Assembly: GCF_036237315.1 (NCBI RefSeq)
Contig: NZ_CP108356.1
Location: forward strand, 3,096,501 to 3,160,500
DNA length: 64,000 bases
Source of the DNA: Streptomyces sp. NBC_01351
GTDB taxonomy: Bacteria; Actinomycetota; Actinomycetes; Streptomycetales; Streptomycetaceae
Reading direction: 5' to 3'
The position numbers were made by a program, and so were the translations under genes. Under the pieces are notes generated by a model. The model worked only from the letters and a program-made list of their open reading frames with translations. It was not told the origin of the DNA and did not search any database. Shown piece after piece: positions 34,298-41,957 of the stretch. Each line of letters begins with the position of its first letter. Within the stretch, counting starts at the first letter, position 1.

Positions 34298-35149
34298 GTG
34301 GGGGCCAGAACTTCGCCGACCGAGCGGCAGCGCCGACTGGGTGCAGAGCTCAAGCGGATGCGCACGGCTGCGGGCGTGTCCACGGAGACCGCGATCGGGC
34401 TGCTCAGAGTCGACCGGTCCCGCCTCTCGCAGATCGAGCAGGGCTACCGCGCCATCAGCGCCGAGCGTCTACGCACTCTGGCCTGCAATTGCGACTGCGC
34501 GGACGAGGCGTACATCGAGGCCCTCGTGGCGATGGCCGAGCCCAGCCGGCGGGCTTGGTGGGACCGCTATCGGGGCAGCCTGCCCGCCCAACTCCTCGAC
34601 ATCGCCGAGCTGGAGGGTCACTCGCCGCACCTGCGCACCGCGCTCGCGGTGCACATCCCCGGGCTGCTCCAGACCTTCGACCACGCCCTCGCAGTCTTCG
34701 GCGTCGCCGTGCCCCAGCTACCGGAGCAGGAGCTCGCACTGCGGCTGGAGTTCCGGCTGCAACGCCAACGGGTACTCGATGGCGCTACGCCGGCCCGGTA
34801 CACCGGAATCGTGCACGAAGCGGCCCTGCGGATGCAGTTCGGCGGACCGCAAGTGGCGAAGGCACAGCTGGGACACCTGCTGCGAAAGTCCGAGCAGGAC
34901 AACATCACCCTGCTCGCCATCCCGTTCAGCGCGGGCGCCTTCCCCGGCTCGGGACAGACCCTGACCTACGCCGAGGGGCCCGTGCCCCAGCTGGACACGG
35001 TCCAGGTCGACAGCACGCACGGGCCCGAATACGTGCACGCTGAGGCACAGTTGGCAAAATATCGGGCGCACTTGGACTGGATGGAGCAGATCACGCTGTC
35101 CCCGCAAGGCACGCGGGACCTCATCCACTCCATCGCGCAAGAACTCTGA
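34298..35149 (+). CDS. XRE family regulator with DUF5753 domain
   Basis: A 283-residue protein. The helix-turn-helix is at residues about 11-65 (LGAELKRMRTAAGVSTETA, then RVDRSRLSQIEQGYRAIS). The C-terminal DUF5753 region begins WWDRYRGSLPAQLLDIAELE and continues with IPGLLQTFDHALAVF, LPFSAG-type strands and WMEQITLSPQGTRDLI. These regulators act with small DUF397 proteins in development and antibiotic control. The GTG at 34298 follows GAGGGAGG. The upstream promoter has an AT-rich block near 34180-34230. The DUF397 gene follows after 10 bases. Confidence 0.9.
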   Translation: MGARTSPTERQRRLGAELKRMRTAAGVSTETAIGLLRVDRSRLSQIEQGYRAISAERLRTLACNCDCADEAYIEALVAMAEPSRRAWWDRYRGSLPAQLLDIAELEGHSPHLRTALAVHIPGLLQTFDHALAVFGVAVPQLPEQELALRLEFRLQRQRVLDGATPARYTGIVHEAALRMQFGGPQVAKAQLGHLLRKSEQDNITLLAIPFSAGAFPGSGQTLTYAEGPVPQLDTVQVDSTHGPEYVHAEAQLAKYRAHLDWMEQITLSPQGTRDLIHSIAQEL

Positions 35150-35159
35150 GGGAGCAGTC

Positions 35160-35357
35160 ATGCCGGACATCACCTGGGAAGAGCCGTACTGCGCCGAAGG
35201 CAGCGCCTGCTACCGGATAGGTACGGACGGGGACGGCAACAGCTACATCGCCATCGCCGGCCAGGAGGACACCTACCTCACCGACACCACCGCCGCCCTC
35301 CGCCAACTGATCCGGGACATCAAGGCCGGCAAGGCCGACCACCTCCTGGCCGAATAG
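35160..35357 (+). CDS. DUF397-type small protein
   Basis: A 65-residue protein starting 10 bases after the XRE gene. Its fold signature is ITWEEPYCAEGSACYRIGTD and the end LIRDIKAGKADHLLAE. It is shorter and more acidic than most DUF397 members and lacks the usual W-x-K-S-S-x-S start, so it is a diverged relative. In Streptomyces such proteins bind or antagonise the neighbouring XRE regulator (as in the BldB/AbaA-like families). Confidence 0.72.
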   Translation: MPDITWEEPYCAEGSACYRIGTDGDGNSYIAIAGQEDTYLTDTTAALRQLIRDIKAGKADHLLAE

Positions 35358-35449
35358 AGCGGATACCCGGCGCCCTCCTCCCCGGCATGCAGGGGGAGAG
35401 CAAGTGCAGCAAGATGGACGTATCCGGACCTGCCCAGCTGGAGAGAGCC

Positions 35450-35953
35450 GTGGTCCTGATGCCCGACGAACACACAACGCCCAGGAGCAAGCAGCAAGCG
35501 GTCCGGGCGGTAGCGACCGTCACGCTGGCCGCCTACGCGCTGCTGTCGGCCAACGGATCCGCGGTGGCCGCGATGCAGTCACACGCCACCACGACGGTCG
35601 CGGCCCCAGCCGCGCCGGCGGCTCCGGCTCAGACCCAGTACGACCGGATCGCCCTCCAGATACTGAACGACATCGTGAGCGGCGACTTCGCAGCGGCCAC
35701 AGCTCACTTTGATGCGAGAACGCGCAAGCAGCTGCCTCCAGCGGCCCTCGCGGAGGCCTGGGAGAGCTACCAGGATCAGTTCGGGCGCTACCAGTCACAC
35801 GGGAACCCCAAGGACGTCACGTTCGGCGAGTTCACCGTGGTCAACGTGCCGCTGAGCATGGAACGCCGGCCCGGTGAGTTCCGCGTGACCTTCCACGAGG
35901 ATGGAACCGTCGCCGGCCTGTGGTTCCTCGGAACAGGAACACCGATCTCGTAA
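35450..35953 (+). CDS. exported DUF3887-like protein
   Basis: A 167-residue protein from GTG 35450 (GGAGAG upstream). A signal peptide-like helix (AVATVTLAAYALLSANGSA) is followed by an Ala/Pro linker. The domain ALQILNDIVSGDFAAATAHF, then LAEAWESYQDQFGRYQ and VTFHEDGTVAGLWFL, is the DUF3887 pattern, seen in secreted proteins and attached to hydrolases. Function unknown. ATG 35459 and 35414 are alternatives. A terminator follows at 36014. Confidence 0.78.
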   Translation: MVLMPDEHTTPRSKQQAVRAVATVTLAAYALLSANGSAVAAMQSHATTTVAAPAAPAAPAQTQYDRIALQILNDIVSGDFAAATAHFDARTRKQLPPAALAEAWESYQDQFGRYQSHGNPKDVTFGEFTVVNVPLSMERRPGEFRVTFHEDGTVAGLWFLGTGTPIS

Positions 35954-36013
35954 TTCGACCTGGATTCCCGGCCCCCGGCCCGCACCCGAGCCCTGGCACC
36001 GACGAGTAGTACA

Positions 36014-36046
36014 CAGAGGCCGCCCGCAGAGAGCGGGCGGCCTCTG
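36014..36046. terminator. bidirectional hairpin terminator
   Basis: A perfect 14-bp stem (36014-36027 with 36033-36046) with an AGAGA loop and a TATT tail. It sits between the convergent DUF3887 gene and the small acidic-protein gene and can stop both. Confidence 0.85.
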
Positions 36047-36057
36047 TATTCACGCGG

Positions 36058-36264
36058 TCAGCTGGGCCCGACCCAGCCCTCGGCGCTCTCGTCAGTGTCC
36101 GCCGGGGCGGCGGTCGGGCCTAGCCATTCCTGCTCGGCGTCCTCCGGCGCGACTCCCGGACCGCTCCACGCCGCCTCCGGCTCGGCCGGCGCGGCGAGCG
36201 GGCCGTGATCGTCCGGGTGCTGGACGTTCTCGGCGGACGCTTCCTCGGGTGCGTTCTCTGCCAT
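36058..36264 (-). CDS. small acidic W-x-G-P repeat protein
   Basis: A 68-residue, strongly acidic protein (MAENAPEEASAENVQHPDDH at the start). The C-terminal half has three related units, each ending in W-x-G-P: EAAWSGPGVAPEDA, EQEWLGPTAAPADT and SAEGWVGPS, the last at the very end of the protein. There is no signal peptide and no Cys. Such a leader-plus-repeats build is reminiscent of multi-core peptide precursors, but no modifying enzyme is near. The start codon lies beside the right end of the IS607 element (72 bases from the tnpB stop) and lacks a good ribosome site. The ordered repeats make it look like a real gene. Confidence 0.55.
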   Translation of the reverse strand: MAENAPEEASAENVQHPDDHGPLAAPAEPEAAWSGPGVAPEDAEQEWLGPTAAPADTDESAEGWVGPS

Positions 36265-36335
36265 GGTTCCGCTGCTTTGATCATCAAGTGATCTCAGCAA
36301 TCCCGGTGTTTCCGCCGGAATGGTCCGTAACGGTG

Positions 36336-37793
36336 TCACCAGAGCGCGAGTTGCGTCCTGGTGGCCTGTTGACGGTCTCCCGTTTCCTTCCCTGCCCGGG
36401 GGCTGGGGATTGTGCCACCTGCCCGCCCCGTCCCGGCCTTGCGGCGCGGGCGGGTGGTACGGGTCTTGCGGTCGGCTCCACGGGGCTTCGACTCCGCCTT
36501 GGCGAGGTCCAGGTCTCCGGCCACTCCGGTACCTGTCGTGCGGGCCGCGAGGGCCACCAGGTTGCGTCCCGCGTTCGCGTCCCGGTCAAGGACGAGGCCG
36601 CAGTTGTCGCACCCGAAGACACGCACGCTGAGGGGCAGCTTGGCTTTCACCACACCGCAGCGGGAGCAGGTCTTCGAGGAGGGATACCAGCGGTCGGCGA
36701 CGACGAGTCGCGTGCCGTGCCGACGGGTCTTGTAGGCGAGCTGGCGTCGGATCTCGCCAAACGCGGCATCCGCGACGCGGCGGGACAGGCGACGGTTACG
36801 GCCCATTCCGGCGACGTTGAGATCTTCGACGACGATCGTGCCGTACTCGGATGCGAGGCGGGTCGTCATCTTGTGGAGGGTGTCCTCACGCAGGTTCGCG
36901 ACCCGGTGATGGATCTTGCTCCGCACCTGGTTGGCCTTCTCCCAGCGTTTCGACGGCTGCTGCCCGGTGCGCCGGTCGGGGCCGCGCCGGCGGGAGACGA
37001 CCCGGCTGGCGCGGCGCAGCTGTTTCCGGGCACGGTCGAGGTGGCGCGGGTTCGGTTCCTCGCTGAGGACACCGTCGCTGTCGGCGAGGACCGCGAGGGT
37101 CTTGATGCCGAGGTCGATACCGACCGCCGCGTCCGGACGGGCCACTTTCACCAGCTGGTGCTTCTGTTCGACCTGGAGGGACACGAACCAGCGGCCCCGG
37201 TCCAGGCAGGCGGTCGCGGACAGGATCCGCATGTTCCCCGCGTCGATGAGAGCTCGCAGGTCGGCTCGGTTCTCGTGGAGGCGGACGGTCCCGATCCTGG
37301 GCAGGGTGATGTGGCGTCCGTCAGGCTCGATGCGGATCGTGCCGGTGGTGAACCGGCAGCTCAGGCGCGCTTTCCGTTTCGACTTGAACCGGGGGACGCC
37401 CATCTTCGCGCCCTTGCGCTTGCCGCTCTTCGACTTCGCGTAGTTATCGAATGCCGCCGACGCGCCCGCCAGACCGGTGTTGTACGCCTCCTTTGAGTTC
37501 TCCTCCCACCAGCCGGCGAAGCGCGCGTTGGTGTGCTTGTCCTCGTTGAACGCCTTCCGCAGCGAGGACAGCGACCACGACCGCCACTCGGTGAGCTGCT
37601 CCTCGGGAACGCCGTACGACTGCTCGGCCTTGCGCTGCCACCACACGGCGGTGATGTACGCGACCGCCCAGTTGTACGCGGCCCGCGCCCCACCTCCGTG
37701 CGAGTGCAGGTGGCGGTTGGTCGTGGCGTTCGGGTCCAGCGCGAGCTTGTGCGCAAGGACGGTGAAGCCCGACCGCGGCTTGAACTTCTTCAT
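36336..37793 (-). CDS. tnpB: TnpB, RNA-guided nuclease of the IS607 element
   Basis: A 485-residue TnpB. The N-terminal part has the RNA-binding region (KRKGAKMGVPRFKSKRKARL). The RuvC nuclease is complete: Asp in GIDLGIKTLAVLADS, Glu in IVVEDLNVAGM, and Asp in LDRDANAGRNLVAL, with a zinc finger C-S-R-C..C-D-N-C between them. A basic C-terminal extension of about 70 residues follows. TnpB uses an RNA from the element right end to cut donor or target sites. The ATG 37793 overlaps the tnpA stop. Confidence 0.92.
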   Translation of the reverse strand: MKKFKPRSGFTVLAHKLALDPNATTNRHLHSHGGGARAAYNWAVAYITAVWWQRKAEQSYGVPEEQLTEWRSWSLSSLRKAFNEDKHTNARFAGWWEENSKEAYNTGLAGASAAFDNYAKSKSGKRKGAKMGVPRFKSKRKARLSCRFTTGTIRIEPDGRHITLPRIGTVRLHENRADLRALIDAGNMRILSATACLDRGRWFVSLQVEQKHQLVKVARPDAAVGIDLGIKTLAVLADSDGVLSEEPNPRHLDRARKQLRRASRVVSRRRGPDRRTGQQPSKRWEKANQVRSKIHHRVANLREDTLHKMTTRLASEYGTIVVEDLNVAGMGRNRRLSRRVADAAFGEIRRQLAYKTRRHGTRLVVADRWYPSSKTCSRCGVVKAKLPLSVRVFGCDNCGLVLDRDANAGRNLVALAARTTGTGVAGDLDLAKAESKPRGADRKTRTTRPRRKAGTGRAGGTIPSPRAGKETGDRQQATRTQLALW

Positions 37794-38368
37794 CCGGCCG
37801 CCTCCGGGCCGGTGGCGACGGCAACGGCCCGGGCGGCGCGATCCTTCGCAGAACGGCGGCCGTACAGGCGGGCGCACATCGAGGTCAGGACCTCGGTGAT
37901 GTCCCGTACAAGGTCGTCGGCGGTCTCCGCCGCATCGAGGACAACCAGTCGCCGTCCCGTGGCCGAGAGAGCGGCTTCCAAGTGCTCGACGCCGAACCGG
38001 GCGAGGCGGTCTCGGTGCTCGACCACGATCGTCCCCACACCCGGGTCGGCGAGCAAGCGGTGCAGCTTGCGGCGGCGCCCGTTCAAGCCGGAGCCGACCT
38101 CCGTCACCACGTCAGCGACGGCGAGCCCCTGGGCCGTTGCTCCCTGCACGGTCCGGGCGACCTGACGCTCCAGGTCCGCCTTCTGGTGACCGGACGAGAC
38201 ACGGCAGTACGCCACGACCCGCCCAGCGGCCTGCGGGGCGGGCTCGGTCACGAGCCATGTACCGGACGGCGTCTGAACGACCGGGACCGGCATACGGCCC
38301 TCTTTCGCCCAGGTCCACGCGGTCTGGTAATGCACGCCGTTGCGCGCCGCCCACTCGGAAAGCTTCAC
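37790..38368 (-). CDS. tnpA: IS607 serine recombinase TnpA
   Basis: A 192-residue protein. The N-terminal MerR-like helix-turn-helix reads MKLSEWAARNGVHYQTAWTW and AKEGRMPVPVV. The small serine-recombinase catalytic domain follows: RVVAYCRVSSGHQKADLERQ with the nucleophile Ser in RVSS, then ADVVTEVGSGLNGRRRKLHR and GTIVVEHRDRLARFGVEHLE, containing the conserved Arg pairs. It should carry out IS607-type excision and insertion. No frameshift or stop was seen. Confidence 0.92.
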   Translation of the reverse strand: MKLSEWAARNGVHYQTAWTWAKEGRMPVPVVQTPSGTWLVTEPAPQAAGRVVAYCRVSSGHQKADLERQVARTVQGATAQGLAVADVVTEVGSGLNGRRRKLHRLLADPGVGTIVVEHRDRLARFGVEHLEAALSATGRRLVVLDAAETADDLVRDITEVLTSMCARLYGRRSAKDRAARAVAVATGPEAAG

Positions 38369-38379
38369 GACACCAAGTT

Positions 38380-38409
38380 ATTCACTGAGAATGCTGGATA
38401 TCCACTGAA
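38380..38409. repeat. direct repeats at the IS607 left end
   Basis: tattcactga (38380-38389) and tatccactga (38400-38409) differ at one base and are 20 bp apart. They lie 12-41 bases upstream of the tnpA start. Confidence 0.6.
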
Positions 38410-38623
38410 AGAATTGGGAACTGTTGTTCACCCCCTTGGCTTCGATTGCCTGTCGTACTCCTGTACGGGGCTGGACGCACTGCGGCGCGGAAGGGGTTCC
38501 TTCAGGGTGGCGGCGCGGGAAGAGTCGTTGGTCCGGGCCCCGAATCCCATCCGGCGCATACGAAGACCTGTGGCGGTGGACGACACCGACGGGCGCGGCG
38601 CCTGGGCGGGTCGCCAGAGGGGT

Positions 38624-39091
38624 TCATCTCAGCGTGAGCAGCACCTCGTCGATCTCGCCGCCGCGTGCTTGGCCGAAGCCCCTGCCGTGCCCGGTAATGA
38701 CGAAGCCGCACTTTTCCAGTACGCGAATCGAACCGGCATTGTCGGCTGCTGCGTGGGCGTGCAACGGCCGGGCGTCGACGAGGTCGACCAGCGCCGAGAG
38801 CGCCGCCGTGGCAATGCCGCGGCCCCAGTGCTTTCGGTCGATCCAGTACGTGACCTCGCGCTCGTCCGGCGGCCCGTACACCGCAACATGGCCGACCACC
38901 TCGCCGTCGGCAAGCACGGTGCGCAGCAGGACATCGGGGTTGGAACGGATCCGCGTCCAGTGGCTGTCGAAGTGATCCCTGTCGTAGTGGTACTCCCTGG
39001 TGACAGCGGCCACGTGCTGCGCCTCGGGGTCAGACAGGTGCTCCCAGAAGATGGGCAGGTCACTGTCGATCACTTCACGGAGGGAGATCAT
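38624..39091 (-). CDS. GNAT family N-acetyltransferase
   Basis: A 155-residue protein with the GNAT core: MISLREVIDSDLPIFWEHLS at the N terminus, VGHVAVYGPPDEREVTYWID, then the acetyl-CoA loop DRKHWGRGIATAALSALVDL (Q/R-x-x-G-x-A form) and LHAHAAADNAGSIRVLEKCG. It resembles RimJ/RimL-like enzymes acetylating protein N termini or small amines. The ATG at 39091 follows GGAG-type sequence on the minus strand. It sits alone between the IS607 element and the distal end of the Tad operon. Confidence 0.87.
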   Translation of the reverse strand: MISLREVIDSDLPIFWEHLSDPEAQHVAAVTREYHYDRDHFDSHWTRIRSNPDVLLRTVLADGEVVGHVAVYGPPDEREVTYWIDRKHWGRGIATAALSALVDLVDARPLHAHAAADNAGSIRVLEKCGFVITGHGRGFGQARGGEIDEVLLTLR

Positions 39092-39266
39092 TCGGGCGGT
39101 GGCTCCTGGGGCTGGGCGAGAGCGTGACGTCTGAGAGCTGATCAAATTCACCGAGTGTACGCCTGGCCCCACGGCCCGGCCCGTGGCCATCGCCGCCCTT
39201 GGGGCGGTGCGGGAGCATCGGTGACGCCGGGCAACGTGGCGGGCCCGGGCGCCCGCCCGCAAGGCC

Positions 39267-39767
39267 CTATCGGGTGGCGGCGGGCCGTCGGCCCGCCTGC
39301 TCCAGCTCACGCAGCCGCCGGCTCGCCGCGTTGCGGACGCGGCGGGTCCGTCCGAACTCGGCGAGCATCGCGAGGGCATCGGACGAGGTCACGATCTGCG
39401 TGGTCGAGGCCATGCGCTGGAACCAGTCGGATGCCCCGAGGACGGCAACGGGGGCCCACGGCTCGCCCAGGGCGAGCGCCCTGAGCAGGGTCCACTCGTG
39501 CAGGCGGCGGGTGAGGAACAACCCGCGATCGGCGATCAACGGCTCCATGGTGCGGGCCCACTCGGCGAACCGGGGGCCGGTCAGCAGGTCGGTGGCCCGC
39601 CGCTCCATGTGGAGGGCCACCGCGCTGTCCGCCATGCCGGGGTACTCGTACTCGTCACGCAGCACGTCCCTGACCAGCCGGGCCTCGTCCGCCTCGGTGA
39701 CGGCCTCCAGGGCGCGCAGGTAGGTGGCGTAGCGCCGGTGCTCGGGAGGCTCGTCATCGACGTCCAA
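39267..39767 (-). CDS. unknown protein at the distal end of the Tad operon
   Basis: A 166-residue helical, soluble protein. It starts at TTG 39767 (MDVDDEPPEHRRYATYLRAL) six bases after the OmpA-domain gene and ends in SRRLRELEQAG. The middle contains DLLTGPRFAEWARTMEPLIA and LHEWTLLRALALGEPWAPVA. The family is common in Streptomyces but unnamed to my knowledge. A deleted copy at 30138-30277 has ATG at the equivalent start. It is the last gene of the minus-strand operon, so a role linked to the pilus is possible only by position. Confidence 0.72.
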   Translation of the reverse strand: MDVDDEPPEHRRYATYLRALEAVTEADEARLVRDVLRDEYEYPGMADSAVALHMERRATDLLTGPRFAEWARTMEPLIADRGLFLTRRLHEWTLLRALALGEPWAPVAVLGASDWFQRMASTTQIVTSSDALAMLAEFGRTRRVRNAASRRLRELEQAGRRPAATR

Positions 39768-39773
39768 CGGCCG

Positions 39774-40412
39774 TCAGCCGCCGACGCTGCGGGGGAAGGT
39801 GATCTCGACGCGGCGGTTCTTCTTGCGGCCTTCTTCGGTGCCGTTGTCCGCGATCGGGTAGTCCTCGCTGTAACCCCGGACGTCGAAGACGACGCTGGGG
39901 TTGGTGACGGTCTTGGCGAGCTCCGCTTGTACGGCGTCGGCGCGCTGCTTGGAGAGCTCCTTGCCATGTTCGTAGCTGCCCTGGTCGTCGGTGAAGCCGA
40001 AGACGCGGATGCGGGTCGCCTTCTGGGTGTTGATCTCGTTGGCGATGGCCTGGATGCGGGCTGCGGCCTGGGAGTTGAAGACGGCACTGTTCTCTGGGAA
40101 GAGGACCTCGGATTGCAGCGCCATCATGACGGTCTGGTTGGTCTCCTGGCGCCGCTCCTCGCCGCCGAGGTCTTCGACGACTTCGGCGATGTCCAGCACC
40201 TTGACGGGCGCGAGGGTGCCGCCCTGGGGGATCTTGAGACCGGGCGCGTTGGAGTCGATGGCGACGGGCGGGGAGGCGGACGGCTCGGTGCCGGGGGGTA
40301 TGGACGGCTTGACCTCGTCGGCGTGGGCGCTGGTCGCACCGACGAAATGGGCTCCGGCGATGATGAGACCGACGACGGTCGTTGCGGCGGTGGTGCGGTG
40401 GCTTTTTGTCAT
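39774..40412 (-). CDS. exported OmpA-domain protein, Tad operon
   Basis: A 212-residue protein. A signal peptide (TVVGLIIAGAHFVGATSAHA) is followed by a linker and then an OmpA-like peptidoglycan-binding domain: LFPENSAVFNSQAAARIQAI, RIRVFGFTDDQGSYEHGKEL, KQRADAVQAELAKTV, GYSEDYPIADNGTEEGRKKN and RRVEITF. The Asp and Arg that hold diaminopimelate in OmpA domains are present (TDDQ, RRVEI). In a Gram-positive Tad system it could anchor the apparatus to the wall. It follows a lipoprotein gene after four bases. Confidence 0.88.
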   Translation of the reverse strand: MTKSHRTTAATTVVGLIIAGAHFVGATSAHADEVKPSIPPGTEPSASPPVAIDSNAPGLKIPQGGTLAPVKVLDIAEVVEDLGGEERRQETNQTVMMALQSEVLFPENSAVFNSQAAARIQAIANEINTQKATRIRVFGFTDDQGSYEHGKELSKQRADAVQAELAKTVTNPSVVFDVRGYSEDYPIADNGTEEGRKKNRRVEITFPRSVGG

Positions 40413-40416
40413 GGGG

Positions 40417-41001
40417 TCACCCAGAGATTTTGACGGTGGCCGTGGCGAAGGTCGGCAGGCTGAAGTCCACCTCGGTAGTACCGGTCGGTGGTGCCGGGAA
40501 CTGGGCGAAGAACGGGACAACCTGACCGGCCTCAATGATGGCCAGCCCGGTGGTGCACAGGCACCGGCCCTCCGTGTCGCGAAGCACGTAGTAGCGCTTC
40601 TTTCCTGCTTTGTCGACCAGGGTCACACCCGCGACGGATACGCCGCTGGCGTTGAGTTCGTTCCCCCGCCAGGGCGCCGTATTCACGAACGGTGCCGTTC
40701 CTGTGTTCTTGAGCTGACCGCTGACGGTCAGAAAGCCTCCGGCTTCACGGGCGGCCGAATTGATCGTCAGGACCATCCCGCCCTCCCCACTCACCGTCGC
40801 AAGGACCTCCGTCGAGGTTGGCGTCGCAGCAGGAGCAGAGCTCTGTGTGCTGCCAGCCTGAGACTGCGACGGCTGAGGCTTCGCCTCAGCCTTGGGCTTG
40901 TTGCCGTCTCCGCCACCGCATCCGGCCAACGTGAGGGCCAACACCGCCGCAACCGCTACGGCCGCTCCCCCCTGGACCTTCACCATCTGCCGCATGCTCA
41001 T
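40417..41001 (-). CDS. lipoprotein, Tad operon
   Basis: A 194-residue lipoprotein with lipobox LAGC and a Lys/Gln/Ser/Pro-rich linker. The domain is a predicted beta sandwich (MVLTINSAAREAGGFLTVSG, QLKNTGTAPFVNTAPWRGNE, VSVAGVTLVDKAGKKRYYVL) with a Cys pair C-L-C. It resembles exported Ig-like or DUF4352-type modules. The position between the TadG-like gene and the OmpA-domain gene suggests it is an accessory surface component. Confidence 0.8.
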   Translation of the reverse strand: MSMRQMVKVQGGAAVAVAAVLALTLAGCGGGDGNKPKAEAKPQPSQSQAGSTQSSAPAATPTSTEVLATVSGEGGMVLTINSAAREAGGFLTVSGQLKNTGTAPFVNTAPWRGNELNASGVSVAGVTLVDKAGKKRYYVLRDTEGRCLCTTGLAIIEAGQVVPFFAQFPAPPTGTTEVDFSLPTFATATVKISG

Positions 41002-41032
41002 TTGCGCCGCTTCCTCATTCCGTCATTCGTAG

Positions 41033-41650
41033 TCAGTCGACCAGTCGCACGGCAAAGAGTTTCCTTGCCAGTGTGCTCCACGGTTCGGGCTTCGCAGGAT
41101 CGAACTTGATGACGCCACCCTTGCATTTGATCTCGACGGAGCTGGGCTTCTCCTCCCCGCCGGGTGACGGTGACGGTTCGGCGACGGGCGCGCCCAACTG
41201 GCAGCGCGGTTCGATGACTGCCGTGGCATTGCCCGTACCGTGCCGGCCGCTGACTCCTGGAACCACAGAGTCTCCGACCGTGCCCGTGGTCTTCGCTTCG
41301 ACCCTGAATCGTGGCGGATCTGCAAAACAGTCGGCCGTCGCGTCGTTCTTCGCCGCGAAGTCCCGCGCTGCGCCGCAGGCTCCACCCGCATACAAAAGGT
41401 CGCCCTCAAGGACCTTCTTCCAGTCCTCGGGCTTGAGCGTGAGCAGATCAATCCCTGGCACGAGGTGGTCCCTGGCATCACCAGCCGCTGCCAACGCCGC
41501 AGCGTCAGCAGCACCCTGTGCGTCGCTCCGGACGATCGACGCCTGTCCGACGGCGAAGAACGCCAAGGCAGCGAAGAGCAGACCTGCCACCACCACAACG
41601 TAAATAGGGAAGGCCTGCCCGCGCTCGTCGCGCGACCTCAGCCGGCTCAC
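41033..41650 (-). CDS. TadG-like pilus assembly protein
   Basis: A 205-residue protein. The N terminus RSRDERGQAFPIYVVVVAGL is the TadE/TadG-type membrane entry with a glycine before the helix, followed by FFAVGQASIVRSDAQGAADA. This last segment is the hallmark of Rv3654c-like TadG proteins. The exported part ends in a proline-rich, two-Cys region. GTG 41650 overlaps the pilin stop by GTGA, so it is translated with the pilin. Confidence 0.85.
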   Translation of the reverse strand: MSRLRSRDERGQAFPIYVVVVAGLLFAALAFFAVGQASIVRSDAQGAADAAALAAAGDARDHLVPGIDLLTLKPEDWKKVLEGDLLYAGGACGAARDFAAKNDATADCFADPPRFRVEAKTTGTVGDSVVPGVSGRHGTGNATAVIEPRCQLGAPVAEPSPSPGGEEKPSSVEIKCKGGVIKFDPAKPEPWSTLARKLFAVRLVD

Positions 41651-41847
41651 CTGCCCGCGGTGATACTCGCGACCGCAGCTGTGATCTTGGTAGTGATGGC
41701 CTGCCCGATACCCGTACCGATGATCGCCCCGATGATGACCACGACGACCAGGATGATCCCCAGGTATTCGAACGCCGTCTGGCCGCGATCTCCCGTGCCT
41801 CTCCTCGCGTACCGCTTCCGCATCCTCGCCAGGGTGTTCTGCAACAT
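41647..41847 (-). CDS. flp: Flp-type pilin
   Basis: A 66-residue prepilin. The leader MLQNTLARMRKRYARRGTGD ends before G-Q-T-A-F-E-Y, the Flp cleavage and methylation site with Glu at position +5, followed by a hydrophobic assembly helix (LGIILVVVVIIGAIIGTGIG). GGAGGA is eight bases upstream of ATG 41847. It is the main subunit of the Tad pilus encoded by this operon. No prepilin peptidase gene is in the window. Confidence 0.93.
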   Translation of the reverse strand: MLQNTLARMRKRYARRGTGDRGQTAFEYLGIILVVVVIIGAIIGTGIGQAITTKITAAVASITAGR

Positions 41848-41957
41848 GAAAGTTCCCTCCTGGGCCGGTGCCACTGCTGGTTTGCGGACGGTACGGCGAG
41901 TTACCTCTCGTAACCAAGGGTCTCGGGACCCAAATACGGACCCACTGCGCACTCCGT

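Larger units (their letters stand above)
36265..38410 (-). mobile_element. IS607-family element (tnpA-tnpB), apparently complete
   Basis: A serine-recombinase tnpA overlaps a tnpB by the ATGA at 37790-37793, the IS607 arrangement. On the tnpA side two direct repeats, tattcactga (38380-38389) and tatccactga (38400-38409), 20 bp apart, look like recombinase binding sites of the left end. On the tnpB side a small palindrome gatca-tcaag-tgatc (36279-36293) may mark the right end. Both genes are intact. The exact ends are uncertain because IS607 makes no target duplication. Confidence 0.82.
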
